Source of the DNA: Metridium senile
Taxonomy: Eukaryota > Cnidaria > Anthozoa > Actiniaria > Metridiidae
Assembly: GCA_949775045.1 (NCBI GenBank)
Contig: OX459103.1
Location: 11,228,605 to 11,292,604, forward strand
Length of the DNA stretch: 64,000 bases
Direction of reading: 5' to 3'
Each line of letters starts with the position of its first letter. Positions within the stretch are counted from its first letter, which is position 1. Under the pieces are notes generated by a model. It saw nothing but the letters and a program-made list of their open reading frames with translations, had not been told where the DNA came from and searched no databases. Position numbers and translations under genes: made by a program. Below are positions 1-12,221 of the stretch, piece after piece.

Positions 1-87
1 AACACACGAAACTTGAAGTAAACAAACTCTGCACTAAATCCTTTATTACAAAACTAACGGAGACAATTCGAAAGTGCATGTTTAGAT

Positions 88-2196
88 TTAAGAGAAGATT
101 TCTGTAAATACCATGCAAACGCGGCAACACTCAAAACATCGATTTTGCTCATATTTTAACCATAGGTAGCCCTCGACATGAAACAAATCATGATGCCTTT
201 AGTTAAGAAAAATATTGCATATTTTACGAGAAAATCGCAAAAAACGAAATTTCGTCAAATTGCTGCTCCGAGACGCTAATTTTATGTCAACTTTGACAGC
301 CCAGTATGGCAAAATTAATTACTCTAATGACTCCAAACTTTCATAATATTGTTTATTGTCATCTTAAATTTAAACTCAAGCTTTTATAGAAATATCCAGT
401 TACATAAAGATATTATTCTATCTATGTTTCTATGTTATACTTTTCGCCTTAGAAAAAGTAGGGTAAAAACAAAAAAAAAGATTTTACTATGTGCAGCACA
501 ACATTTTTCAATAATAATCTGGATTCTAAATATTAAGGTACTAAATATATAACTGTGAAAAATTCAGTTTGGGTAAATGTAATTGAGCGAAGTTATTGAG
601 CTGCGAACTTTCGCAAAATCTTGCTTATTATGCATAAGTCTACTGTCGGCTAACAAATTCAATTTGTCAAGTCGCGGACGTAATTTGCATAAATAATCAC
701 ATTTTCCTGCTTTCGAACAGCAAAATGCTATCAAATAAAATCAGTAAACCCCAAACAATGTTCACATTTTAATTAGTTTTGAAAAATATTGCATGTTTTA
801 CGAGAAAAATCGCGAAAAACAACATTTCGTCAAATCGCTGCTTCGATCGAGACGCTAATTTGTCTGTCAACTTTGACGGCCTCGTATGACAAAATAAACT
901 AATTTAATGACATCAAAACTTCTTAAAATTCAGTTTGATTAAATTTAATTGAGCGAAGTTATTGAGCTGCGAACTTTCGCAGGAAAAAAAGGAGAGTGAT
1001 TGTTTGTGTAAATGTCCTCGATTTGATTGACTGATAGGTTAGCCGACAGTAGACGGTATCCAGTAGACTATGCAGCGAAAGCAAGATTTTGCGAAAGTTC
1101 CCAGCTCAATAACTTCGCTCAATAACATTTACCCAAACTGAATTTTTCACAGTTATATATTTAATACCTTAACATTCCGAATACGGATTTATATTGAAAA
1201 ATTGTGAGTAGCACATAGTAAAATATGTTTTTGTTTTTGCCCTACTATTAACAAGACAAAACGTTTCACATAGAAAAATAAATAGAATAATATATTCAAT
1301 TAACTAGATATTTTTGTAAACTCTTGACTTTAAACTTAAGATGTCAATAAACAACATTAAGAAGTTTTGGAGTCATTAAAGTAATTAATTTTGTCGTACG
1401 AGGCCGTCAAAGTTGACAGAAAAATTAGGATCTCGATCGAAGCAGCGATTTGACGAAATGTTGTTTTTCGCGATTTTCTAGTAAAACATGCAATATTTTT
1501 TTAAACTAATTAAAAGGTAAACCTTGCTTGGGGTTTACTGATTTTATTTGATAGCATTTTGCTGTTAAAAAGAAGGAAAATGTGATTATTTATGCAAATC
1601 ACGTCCGCGACTTGGCAAATTGAGTGATGTTAGCCGACAGTAGACTATGCATAATAAACAATATTTTGCGAAAGTTCGCAGCTCAATAACTTTGTTCAAT
1701 TACATTTACCCAAACTGAATTTTTCACAGTTATATATTTAGTATCTTAACATTCAGAACCCAGATTATTATTGAAAAATGCTGTGCTGCACATAGTAAAA
1801 TATTTTTTTGTTTATACCCTATTTTTTCTAAGGCGAAAAGTATGACATAGAAACATAAATAGAATAGGATCTTTAATTAACTGGATATTTCTATAAAAGC
1901 TTGAGTTTAAAGTTAAGATGACAATAAACAATATTATGAAAGTTTGGAGTCATTAGAGTAATTAATTTTGCCATACGGGGCTGTCAAAGTTGACATAAAA
2001 ATTAGCGTCTCGGAGCAGCGATTTGACGAAATTTCGTTTTTTGTGATTTTCTCGTAAAATATGCAATATTTTTCTTAACTAAAGGCATCATGATTTGTTT
2101 CATGTTGAGGGCTACCTATGGTTAAAATATGAGCAAAATCGATTTTTTGAGTGTTGCCGCGTTTGCATGGTTTTTACAGAAATCTTCTCTTAAAAG
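88..2196. repeat. Large foldback (inverted) repeat
   Basis: The left arm (about 88-981) is the reverse complement of the right arm (about 1090-2196), with a ~110-bp spacer. Outer ends match: the stretch around 111-131 (CATGCAAACGCGGCAACAC) recurs inverted at 2151-2171. Each arm is itself built of two copies of a ~550-bp unit ending in GCGAAGTTATTGAGCTGCG; the second left unit lacks an internal segment. There is no convincing ORF. It looks like a non-autonomous foldback-type DNA element; superfamily and target duplication not determined. Confidence 0.8.
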
Positions 2197-2261
2197 TTTT
2201 AAAATCTTTCAGTTCAAAGAAGAAACTATGATAATAATATTTCGATGTATACACTTACACA

Positions 2262-2755
2262 AAACTGATTGACAAAAAACGAATACAGAACACTGCAGCT
2301 AGACTTGTAAATAGGTGAGCGTAGTGTTTACAAGTGTTGGTATATATTGTGATGCTATATATTTTGCCAACCATTTTCATAATAGATTTTATAATTTTCG
2401 TTGTTCTAATAACAATGGTTGGTTGGCAAAACCATAACAAAATACGCCACTGTACGTCCACCTATAGATCCAAGAGATTAGAACATTATACCCCAGTGTT
2501 CAAAGTTCACTGGTTACCTATCGGACTTAGAATAAATTACAATATACCTACTAATTACCTACTAGGCCCTAAATTGCATATCCCCGGACTACATCTCCAA
2601 CTTACTAATTCCCAACAAACCAGCTAAGATCATCTAAGACCTCCTGACAAAACCTGCTCACTGTATCAAATCCAAACACTGCAAATTATGGGGACGGGTT
2701 ATTCAATCTCAGCCCTTAAACTATGGAACTTACTGCCCTATCATATGAGAAGTGC
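2262..2755 (+). pseudogene. LINE (CR1/L2/jockey-like) reverse transcriptase 3' fragment
   Basis: Translation at 2262-2313 gives the motif RIQNTAARLV, typical of the end of non-LTR reverse transcriptases. It resumes after a MITE with RLEHYTPVFKVHWLPI and, further on, ALKLWNLLPYHMRSAE, the usual C-terminal LINE motifs. Several stops and frame changes are present, so it is dead. Only the last part of the RT is present, as expected of a 5'-truncated insertion; an A/T-rich tail follows near 2815. Confidence 0.7.
2314..2462. mobile_element. MITE with TA target duplication (Tc1/mariner-type), copy 1
   Basis: A 149-bp insert splits the LINE reading frame and is flanked by TA (2312-2313, 2463-2464). 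The ends GGTGAGCGTA and TACGTCCACC are imperfect inverted repeats. A second copy lies at 43035-43174, also TA-flanked. It is too short to code; the superfamily is inferred from the TA duplication only. Confidence 0.65.
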
Positions 2756-2759
2756 GGAA

Positions 2760-3165
2760 ACATGTATATACTGATTTGTGTAAGAGCATCGAACTTAGTG
2801 TATTGCTCCGAAAATCTTGTATTATTATCATTATGATATACCAATATTTCTACATGTAACACGAGGTACTCGTTGAATTGCGTGTGAGGTGGTACTTTAA
2901 AAGGATTATCTTTATATTGAAATAGCCTTCGACATTCTTTATAATATATTGGAAATCGTCATGACATCAACTAAAGGCTCATCTTAAAACATTTTTGAAA
3001 AACGAGCTCGAGTTGTAGGAAAAATTTCACTTATACTATTTTGACAGAAATGTTTTGCCGGAATATTAAAAAAACAGAATACAACACTAAACCTATATAT
3101 TGAGTAAAAACAAAACACTTAATAATATATCACTTTTTTAACGTCTCAATCGTTCTAGCTGGACA
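2760..3165. other. Intergenic, nothing recognised
   Basis: AT-rich sequence following the LINE fragment. No open frame, RNA gene or repeat structure was recognised. Confidence 0.5.
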
Positions 3166-3169
3166 CGTG

Positions 3170-3422
3170 TGCCCTACTAATTGGAGAGACTCAGACACAC
3201 ACTCACTACCTCTACGTTAATTATTTTGCACACAACTCGGCTCACATGTTTATTTTTGCGGAGGGAGGAAAACCGGATTACCCGGAGAAAAACCCTCGTG
3301 CCATAGGAGAGAAGAACACATCAAACAAACTCAACTCACATATAATCCATGCCCGAGCCGGGACTCGAACCTGGACTACAGCGGTGAAAGGCCAGTACTC
3401 TCACCGCTAGGCCACCAATGCC
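3170..3422 (-). mobile_element. tRNA-derived SINE
   Basis: Read on the minus strand, 3422-3350 has an RNA polymerase III A-box-like TGGCCTAGCGGTGAGAG and a B-box GGTTCGAGTCCC, spaced as in a tRNA. The acceptor arms do not pair, so it is a tRNA-like SINE head rather than a tRNA gene. A body with a pyrimidine-rich TTTTTCTCCGGGTAATCCGG block follows to about 3170. Boundaries are approximate. Confidence 0.55.
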
Positions 3423-4142
3423 ACCCATTTCTACTTTAATTAAGCAGAATTTGTTTGAACATTGTCGAGAAATCGTCAAGAGAAATACCAAAACTGACCA
3501 AGGTTTGTGTGGAAAATTTAGAATCTGATATTTCGCTCTAACCTTTTTTGTTGACGAACGCCATTTTTTTGCGCGTGCTAGCCCAAAATATTATAAACAA
3601 AAACTTCAAAAAGGCTTTGATTTTGTCAATTTAATAGCTAATGATTGGTTTTTCAAAAAGCTCGATTTCCAATTACCCTGAGTGCAAATAGTATATGCGT
3701 GAAACATTAATAAGTACTACATAGTACACCTTTTTCAAATTCTATTGCATTATTTTGTACTATTTAGTTTTGAATTTCAGGATATATTGTTTGCACATGA
3801 ATTATTTGAAACAAATGCGAAGTTTTACTGCAAACAAACACTTAAGATTATAATATATTCCACTAATTTCTAATCTAATAAAAACTAATCTCACTTTCTA
3901 ATTGTTATGTAATTGATGTAATTATACCAATGAGAGTTGCATACCAAGATTGGGTAGATACCTGCTGTAGAAACAAAAACATGTTTTTGCAGTTAGCCGA
4001 CAAGTTTGAAAAAAAAAAAATATATATTTTTTCTAGTTCTGTAAGGTATAATACGTAATTTACTATAAACTATATATAACAACAATACAGCAACTATAAA
4101 CAAGTAACTGAACAAACAAAGACTGAATAAATAAACAAATGG
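3423..4142. other. Intergenic, nothing recognised
   Basis: AT-rich sequence before the plus-strand secreted-protein gene. It contains short poly-A and TATA-rich runs (around 4010-4030) but no supported gene or repeat. Confidence 0.5.
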
Positions 4143-4192
4143 ATCGACCGATCGACCAACCAACCGACCGACCGACCGACCGACCGACCAAA
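4143..4192. repeat. (ACCG)n microsatellite
   Basis: Tandem GACC/ACCG units just upstream of the gene starting at 4324. Long minus-strand reading frames here are repeat artefacts. Confidence 0.9.
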
Positions 4193-4323
4193 CAAATAAA
4201 CATACAAACAAAAAAACGAACAAACAAACGAAAAGACGAATACACAACAAAAGAATAATCAAACAAACAAACAAATCAACAAAAGCAAACCAGTCATTCA
4301 TTACCTTCTTGTTTCTAATGTAG

Positions 4324-6164
4324 ATGGCTCGCTTTGCTTTCTTGGTTATTGCTGTTCTAGCGATACTTCAGCTGTCACTCGCCCACACGTTAGCAAAATT
4401 GGACTCTTGTGAGGCACAAAAGATGGCTGAATGCAATACAGCGGCAAAGCAAGAACTCCTGAATCAAAAAAATTCTGCCGATGATGATGAAGTGAAATAT
4501 TGCAAATCATTGGAGGTAACTAGCTTTGGGGACAATCATGCTTTTCTCTAGAAAATAGTTCTGCTGCATATTCTCTACTGACAGCTGCAAAGCGTGATGT
4601 CTGCAACCCAGTTACAAAGACATAATTTGAGTTGATGATATTTTTCGTGTCTTTTTTCTCCCCAGAAACTCTATGATTGTGTGAAAAGGAACCTCATGAC
4701 ATCTTGTGGAGGTGAAGATTGCATCTTGAAGGAATACTACTTTGTTGTGCTGGCTTATCTGAAGATGGACTCACTGGCTAACTTCTGTGGAGCACATTCT
4801 GTAGACACGCAAGATATACAAGATGAAATCATAGTTGGCGGTGAGTAGAGGCTGTGCATACCTACCACTCAACCTACCCACATACCCACCTACCCACCTA
4901 CCCACCTACCAAAGTAATTTTTAATATCTATTTTCTTGTCCTTAGTTCAAGCACTGAAAGAATACCAAGGTTCTCCTATGCAGTTCTTTGTCAATGCAGC
5001 TTTGTGTAAGTCAGAGAGTTTGTTCAAGTACTCTACATCTCCCGGGGTACTCTCTTTGGTCCAAGTGGTAGGGGTGATCGGCGGAGGTTTTGAAAAAGAC
5101 CCCAAAAAGGTACGCACAGACGAAAATAACTGTTAAAGCCTTGTTGAGTTCAACCCCTAAAACGTACGGTTGTGTGCTGTTCTTGCCAGCCAAGATTACT
5201 TTTAGCAACAAAGAAGAGTAAAAATGACAATTACAGGTACGGATTCATGTTACATAAATGACTTTGGAGCCAAAACCCTAAATGGACCCTAAAAGGTACG
5301 CACAGGAAATGTTTTCAACCCTAAAAGGTACGCCGATCTTCCATACCAATTGGACAAATTAAAGCGAGTATCCCTCCCCCTTCGTTTTCTATTGTTTAAG
5401 TAGTTTTTTTTTATGTATAGTTTTTCTAAATACCAAAAAAACCTTTAAATTAAGAACACGGCGGTTAATGTCGAGATATTACGTATTGTAGACCTCGATT
5501 ATTTGTGTTTAGTTGTATGAATGACATATCTCTTATTGCCTTTGGGATGACTTGAATTCATTGATAGATGACGAGAAGTAAGGCAGAAATTGTGACTTGT
5601 ACATTTGTAGGTAAATGCATAAAGTATTATTATAAAATTCATGAATAATTCATGAGAAAAGAAATCACATCCGTTACGAAGGTTGTATTTTAGATACAAA
5701 ATCGTCCTTATTTGCATTAGTTTTAACTTGAATTCTTTCCTCCAGATTTACTTTTATCTTGAAAATTTTAGTAAAATATGTGCTAGACAATATTTGCGTC
5801 CGATCTGTATGAGATATATATCCCATACCGGCCGCTGATATTGTATATATTACATAAGCATTATTGCTAAATTCCTTTGCATCTCTTTACTATTTTAGTA
5901 AATACTCCACCTGTGGAATCCTATAGAAAAACCAAAGCCACTCACCTACATTGCATCGATCAGTTTTCCAAGAACGAACAGAAAACTGATAAGTTCTGTG
6001 GAGGCATCACCAGCTTCATTCAATGCTACCTTAGCAATCCAAATAACGAAAAGCTATATATCGCGTACAGTGAGGTCATCAAATCATTGAGTGGAGAGCT
6101 AACCGCCCTTTACTCAAAAAATAACATGTGTGGGCTCTCTCACTTGCATAATAAAAGTAGCTAG
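4324..6164 (+). CDS. Secreted cysteine-containing protein, four exons, function unknown
   Basis: Inferred exons are 4324-4515, 4666-4840, 4946-5005 and 5899-6164. All junctions have GT/AG borders and the phases (0, 1, 1) close the frame exactly, giving 230 residues. Residues 1-24 (MARFAFLVIAVLAILQ...) form a clear signal peptide with no later membrane helix. The mature chain is acidic, apparently helical, and carries about a dozen cysteines in two similar blocks (C...C...FCG and HC...FCGG...C...MCG). This suggests two related disulphide-stapled helical modules. AATAAA follows 29 bp after the stop. I do not recognise the family; a lineage-specific secreted or venom/mucus-type protein is possible but not shown. 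Confidence 0.75.
5101..5336. repeat. Dispersed CCCTAAAAGGTACGC repeat units in intron 3
   Basis: Four related copies of CCCTAAAAGGTACGCACAG-like sequence occur near 5101, 5155, 5289 and 5321 with unequal spacing. They look like part of a repetitive element inserted in the intron. Confidence 0.5.
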
Positions 6165-6192
6165 ATATGCTATTCATATATACAACAACAGC

Positions 6193-6198
6193 AATAAA
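6193..6198 (+). terminator. Polyadenylation signal AATAAA
   Basis: AATAAA 29 bp after the stop codon of the secreted-protein gene, at the usual distance for 3'-end formation. Confidence 0.6.
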
Positions 6199-6349
6199 AT
6201 AATAATAAGAACAGTGCTTTATTGAACTTAGTAATAAAAATTATTTTATTTTTATTTTTTTTATTTCCCTCCACAGGTAGCCCGACACAATGTAAACAAA
6301 AGCGCGGCCGCGTCTCATTTTCCCGCCATAATAAAAACCGTTTTTTCCC

Positions 6350-6530
6350 CGGTTTATCCACTGGATAGCGAAGCTATCCAACGGATAACTATCCCTGGGA
6401 TAAATACTGCTTTCAGGAACCGATTTTTATCCCTAGGATAGCTATCCACCGGATAGAGAATTTATCCCTAGGATAGCACTTATCCTAGGATAGAGCTATA
6501 CGGCTTTCAAGGAACCGGCCCCAGGAGTAA
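6350..6530. repeat. GGATAGCTATCC-rich inverted/tandem repeat, MITE-like
   Basis: Multiple direct and inverted copies of GGATA / TATCC pack about 180 bp and end in CGGCCCCAGG. The structure is that of a small non-autonomous element; ends not fixed. Confidence 0.5.
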
Positions 6531-6560
6531 AGTGGGACCGCCGTTAATAGATTACTATTA

Positions 6561-7124
6561 CAGTGAAACCCCTCTATACCGGACAGTGCCGGGACCAAGA
6601 AAAATGTCCAGTTTAGCGGGGGTTCCGGTTTATTGAGGTTTTCTTTGAAAAAAGTTTTCATAAGAACAACACCATTATATAAACACTCAATAAGCAGTTT
6701 CATCGACGATGTTTTTCGGGTGGTTTCATCGTGTTATAGTTACTATATAGTTAATTTCACGAGAATTCTAGATGACAGTGTAATAAATGCCGTCATCCAA
6801 GTGGTATTAATGCCTTTTGTTTTAACTCACTTGTTGACTGCGCTTACAAGTAATAAGCACTTATTATAATAGCCTTTGTTTTGCCTATTGTTTTACCTTT
6901 TGTTCTATTCACACAAAAAATTGCGTCCGGTTTAAAGAGGTTGATTCCTTTTGTTAGTTATTGTTTGGGACTGTAATTATTGTCCGGTTTTCGTAGTTGA
7001 GAGGTTCCGTAATAATGAGGTTTTTTTTACAAAGCATATATGTAGAAAAACTTTGGACCAAAAAAACGTCTGGTTTAAAAAGGATTCCGGCTTATTGAGG
7101 GTCCGGTATAAAGGGGTTTCACTG
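6561..7124. mobile_element. Tigger/pogo-like non-autonomous DNA transposon
   Basis: Terminal inverted repeats CAGTGAAACCCCT(C/T)TATA at 6561 and inverted at 7124 are flanked by TA (6559-6560 and 7125-7126). The CAGTG start and TA target fit the pogo/Tigger group of Tc1/mariner elements. Related CCGGTTTA...TTGAGG motifs recur inside. There is no transposase ORF; total length 564 bp. Confidence 0.8.
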
Positions 7125-7264
7125 TACTAACTAAACGACGCATTACTTACGTTAAAAAACACTGTCAAAGACTTGAACGTACGTATTGATAAAGTAAAAG
7201 TTTTAACTAGAACACGCATTGTTCACGTTATGAAGATTTTGAAACTGTGTAGAACGAACGTGTT

Positions 7265-8984
7265 TTAGCCTAAAGATGAATTATTTTTGTTAGAATTAAA
7301 TTGCAGGTTTTGATACTCTGTAGCTCGGTTACTTAACGGTTGATACGTATCGTTACGTTGATCGTAATGTACTATTGGGTCGTGTTTTATTGTCTTGGGG
7401 TTCAGTTGTTGGTAATGGTCCTGACTGGTCTGTGGACTTTCTGGTATTTCTTCATATATATCTGGTTCAATTGGTACAGCTGGTTTGGCATGGGGCTGTT
7501 CAACTGCTTCATATTCTGCAATCGACTGACTTGTTTGGGCTGTTTGGACAAGAGATGGGACGGTAGCCATTTCAACTCTTACATCCTATCAAAAATGAGA
7601 AACATAGACAACTATATGTATATTTTTAGTTACTGCTTGCAGGATCAAATCAAAAAACCAAATTAATCAAATCAAATTGATTTCTCAAATTTGTTCTTTT
7701 AAATAATGTATGTCTTTTTTGTTTGTAGTTGTGTGTTTCTTTGTTTATGTTCTAGTGATTTAATTCCGATGTTAATAGAATATGAAGAATTTCTTTGTTC
7801 AAAGAATATCATAACGAATCGGTGCATTGAAGGCCCATAGTCATTTACCGTCATGTTTTAAGTAAGAAAGTTAACTTAGTAAGAGAGTTAATACCCAATC
7901 ACATCGTAAAATAATATCAAAATGTCTGTCAATTTTCATGGTCAACGAAATTCCGTCTTTAGCGCGGTGCATTAAGAAAATAAGTTGAAGTGACTTACGT
8001 TGTAACCTGAATCGGTAGTTTTTCTGAAAAAGAGATAGGAGTTAATAAAAATGATTAAGTATTTGATCGATTGACTGACCTATAGCTATACATTTATATA
8101 GAATAATTCCAAATATAGCTTATCTCAAAAATATGGACGGTTTTAGAATCTAAATTGCGTGACAAATAAAATAATAATGACGTATTGTCACGCCAACCTT
8201 CTTTGGATTAGCTATAGAAATTATATGCATGCCATATACTAACAGTGCTCTAATGATAACTAACGCTGATCTCATATAAGTAGAATAAAGAATTACTTTG
8301 ATGTTGTCTTGTTTCTGTAAATGTACACAACAAGTAGAATGTTGACAATTAACGAGATGACAAGAAATGATGCACACACAGCAGCCGCTACCATTCCACC
8401 TACAAAATAAAAATAAAAATATGAGATTACTGACCTTATATATGTTGATCCAAAAATCGAGGGGCACTCCAATAGGTGTGTCCAGTGACTAGTGCCGGGC
8501 TAGTGCTTTTGTTGTCAAAACAAATCATGCATTTTCACGGTATTAAATGTCTTATTAAACCTAAATAATTTCATTTACAATACACTGTATAAAATAACTC
8601 AAATCTGATTTGACAAGAGGAGTACAATTTAATCCTAAATTGTATTCTGCAGAGTAGCAATTACTATTTCCGTATATTATAAATAAAAAATCTCACGATC
8701 TTTTAATATAATTAATAGATACTCATGATGATTGAAAGTAATCAAATTGGACTCTTCCAATTAATGTTGAAATTAATTTTGAAAACTTACAAAACATCAC
8801 TTGTACTTATTAATTACAAATTGTACTTAAGATTTGCCATACTAATAGTACAAATACATATGAAAATTAAACTTCCTTTAGTCAGATATGAAGTAGCAGC
8901 CAAAATAAAAACGCTTCGATCGTTCAAAGCTGGCTATTTTTCAGCCACATAGGTGTCCGCTATTTTTGTTTTGAAATCTCGAAA

Positions 8985-9041
<57 letters not shown>

Positions 9042-12000
9042 AAAAAACACGATAAGAGGATGCCCTGGGGACGGGTTACTTTCGGTCCCTTACTCCTTCT
9101 TACATAACAGGGTATGCACTCATGTATGGAGGGCAGTAGCCTAAAAAATTGTCCAAAAATGGAAATAATATGTTGAAAAAGACACAAAGGTAAATATATG
9201 TAAGCTGTGCATTCAAACCTTTTGACTCTTGTCGTGAACTTTCTTGTTGTGAAGATGTGTCGATCGTTGGTGCGTCTACTATATAAACAATCATTATTGG
9301 TATTTCAAAAAAATAGATTCAATGATTCACTTTATTATTTTTTTTATTGCGTTTACATCAAGGCTTATAGTTTCAGAATATTTGACTGTTAGCACTGTAT
9401 ACATTCAATAAAATACGAGATTTGTGTTTTTACTTACAATGCACAATAACCTTTGTCTTTGCTTTAACCGGTCCTTGGATAGGATTGTTAATAGCCTGAC
9501 ACTCGTACTCAATCCCACTCTGACTTCTGATAACATTTGATATACGAAGAATAGCATTCCCAACTCCTTTCGCTAAGTTTTTCTTAGTAACGCTTTGTAT
9601 CCACGTGACGTTTGGTGTTGGGTGACCAACCGCTGTACACATGATATTCAGGTCCGAGTGTTCAGTGATAATTGTTTTGGTATTTGGCCGAGTCGTAAAA
9701 GTTGGAGTTTCTGAAAAAGAATATGAGACAATTCAATCCGTCAGTCAGTCATTCAGTCATTCAGCCAGCCAGCCAGCCAGCCAGCGTAGCCGCCGGAGCA
9801 CACGTTGATGAACCAGCAATTAACTTCTTATTTAACTCAACAGGAGGTCTCGCCCAATATTGAATTTTCGACTTAAATATTTTGCGGGTTCGGATAAATT
9901 CAATAAGTGTATAATATTCCATATATTACTCTGTAGTACAGCACCTAATGATAGGGAATATCTTATCGATCTTAAGTCCAAAACATATATGGATCAGAGT
10001 TAGAATAGTAAACAGATCAATTTATCCGTAGTTTTGTGACTCGTCTTGTGCCAAAAAAATGAAAACAACAACCACCGTTAATCATATTACCAATATGAAT
10101 ACGAAAACAGTCTAATAATGAGACAGACCTGATATAATTGAACTAAATTGTTGGTGTCATGTGTAATGAGGGTATTATTGCACAAATTGTACTTATTATT
10201 GAGTAGAACGCAGGAACAACTAACGGATTTTATGACTGATCTACCACAGGTATCCCAGTAATAAGTCATTAGTCAGCAATTAGTTATTCATTCATTTAGT
10301 CGTCTGTTCGTTCAGCCAGAATTTCGATCGATCAACCAAGAAATATTATAATATTGAAAACCAAACATCAAACAGCTAACTGACATTTGAAATAGCTTGT
10401 TGATGAGTCAATTATCTATTTAACATTTACGAGCTTTGAGGGATTATCTTATCTCCAAACATAAACCTACCTGTAACTTTTAGTGTTGTTGTGCTGGTTT
10501 TATCATTTCCACTCCTTAAATCCAATATACATCCATAAACACCATCATCAGCTGTGGTCACATTAGTAATAACCAACGTAGCTTGATCCTTTCGACTCAC
10601 TCGTATGGTAGGACTTAGCAGCCGAGGTGGACACGTTGCGGTAGTGAGTTCGAATCTCCATCCAATTTGTCTAATATCATGACCAATCACCTTTAAACTT
10701 TGATTATGTCCTTTATAGAACCATTCTGGTGAAAATGTTTTAAACTCTTTATATTTATTACCAAAAGAGTATGTCCACACAAACTTAGCAGTTTGCCCCT
10801 TCACTACATACAGTGGGGTGGCAGGGTTTTGGATGAAATATACTGATGCATCTAAAGAGAAGGCCAAGAATAAGTGACAAATATGATATCATAATATGAA
10901 CCCGACCCACCGACCCACCGACCCACCGACCCACCGACCCACCGACCCACCGACCCACCGACCCACCGACCCACCGACCCACCGACCCACCAAACTAACA
11001 ACAAAACAAATAACTGAAAACTACAACATGGATTTCAGTAATAAAATTCACTTCATTGTTTCTACTTGTTGATATGCATACAAAGGTCATACCAATACCT
11101 CGTCATAATATTCTGGGTTTGACTAAAAAAAAATACTCAACAATTCAGTTTATTTATACCATTTTGAATGTGCGTCCTGCTTTTTTGGCAGTAAATATCG
11201 AATAAGGTGGTTGTAAATTTGCTTCTCGTCCACGTAGTTATACCAGACAGTAATGTTTGCAGTAGAGGTGGAAGTATAAAAGTTAAATTATGCCCAATTT
11301 ACACGTATCCGGAAAGTTTTGGATTTGAACCAAATTCACTTCCACACATAGCGTATTGGAATCGTATTCGCCCCTGCAATTTATGATGCAATTTATTACC
11401 ATGTTTATACTGAAGATATTCGTAGGGTACTATAAGATTCATTAGGCGCTTTACCTTGATGAAAAGCAAGTTGCTCGAAAGCTAGGTGAATCAAATCTTT
11501 CTAAGGCTTGAAAATTCTTAACGACAACGTTAGTTACATTAGCTATATACACCTATTTCAAAAATCGTTGTCGCAGCCAAAGCTACAGTACACAGTACAC
11601 ACACTGGACTCTGCAAAGGATGTCGGTATTTCTTAAGTTGTTTTCAATTCATTCATAGCATATTTTAGATGGACGTGTTTGTGTTGTATGACCATAACAC
11701 TGTTACAGTCGTAGATGATGAAACACTGATAGTTCTTTAAAAAACGTGTTATAAATCAGAAATCATGTCCATAATACAGACAGCCTTTGCAGGCTTCAGA
11801 GTGTGGACTGTAGCTTCGGCTGCGACAACGATTTTTGAAATAGGTGTATATGGACATTACACTAATGAATGGTTCAATTTGACAGTTTCAAAGAAACAGA
11901 AGTAGATTTTCCTTAGAGTAAAATAGGTAGGACCTTGTACAATTGATTACTATTAATAAATAGCCAATTGCAGCGCTAGTTTGTTCGTCGGTTTCCACTC

Positions 12001-12221
12001 AATAACTATTGCTTCCTCTGTGTAATTTTACATTCATTTTAAAAATATATAACCAGGATATCGGCTATTTTTGTTAAACCTAGCTCAGTATTATGAAACG
12101 AAACGATTCCAAACGAAGCCAAATGAGCTTATTATTTGTATAGCTTACCAATGTTGAGAATTAACAGCGATATGCCAAGCAATCCATTAACAACGAGACA
12201 CAGATTACAGCGATAAGACAT
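7265..12221 (-). CDS. Receptor A: Ig/Ig/TM receptor with ITAM tail (lacks D3 and FN3)
   Basis: Inferred exons, in transcript order: 12221-12149 (signal peptide MSYRCNLC...), 10851-10471 (V-set-like Ig), 9710-9438 (I-set Ig), 9275-9219 (fused D3/juxtamembrane), 8399-8297 (TM, VAAAVCASFLVISLIVNILL), 8023-7999, 7585-7265 (tail). All borders are GT/AG and extracellular exons are phase 1-1. The total is 410 residues with no stop. The V-set-like domain lacks the B-strand cysteine (KFVWTY) but keeps YGC in strand F. The I-set has C...W...YEC. The tail has YQPL-x6-YQNL, an ITAM, plus YEEI, an Src-SH2-type motif unique to this copy. D3 and FN3 present in B-D are missing; the 57-bp exon joins the first residues of D3 to the juxtamembrane peptide. 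Predicted plasma-membrane signalling receptor; ligand unknown. Confidence 0.8.
8986..9041. repeat. (AAC)n microsatellite
   Basis: About 18 tandem AAC units in the intron between the fused exon and TM exon of receptor A. Poly-Asn/poly-Cys frames here are artefacts. Confidence 0.95.
10901..10991. repeat. (CCGACCCA)n 8-bp tandem repeat
   Basis: Eleven or so tandem 8-bp units in intron 1 of receptor A, about 50 bp upstream (transcript sense) of the V-set-like exon. Confidence 0.95.
11546..11850. mobile_element. CACC-type MITE, TATA target duplication (copy 1)
   Basis: The ends CACCTATTTCAAAAATCGTT (from 11550) and its inverse (ending 11846) form long terminal inverted repeats, flanked by TATA on both sides. 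Related elements lie at 36686, 37005 and 43413. No coding capacity. It lies in intron 1 of receptor A. Confidence 0.7.

Noticed and set aside
3350..3422. Possible tRNA gene (A and B boxes, TTC-like anticodon position)
   Set aside because: The acceptor stem does not pair and a SINE body follows, so it is a tRNA-derived SINE.
7340..7666. Plus-strand ORFs opposite the receptor tails (also 18685-19044, 34007-34277, 43991-44414)
   Set aside because: They lie antisense to the ITAM tail exon in every paralogue; the minus strand has the splice signals and a conserved protein.
8960..9187. Open frames with poly-Asn or poly-Cys
   Set aside because: Produced by the (AAC)n microsatellite.
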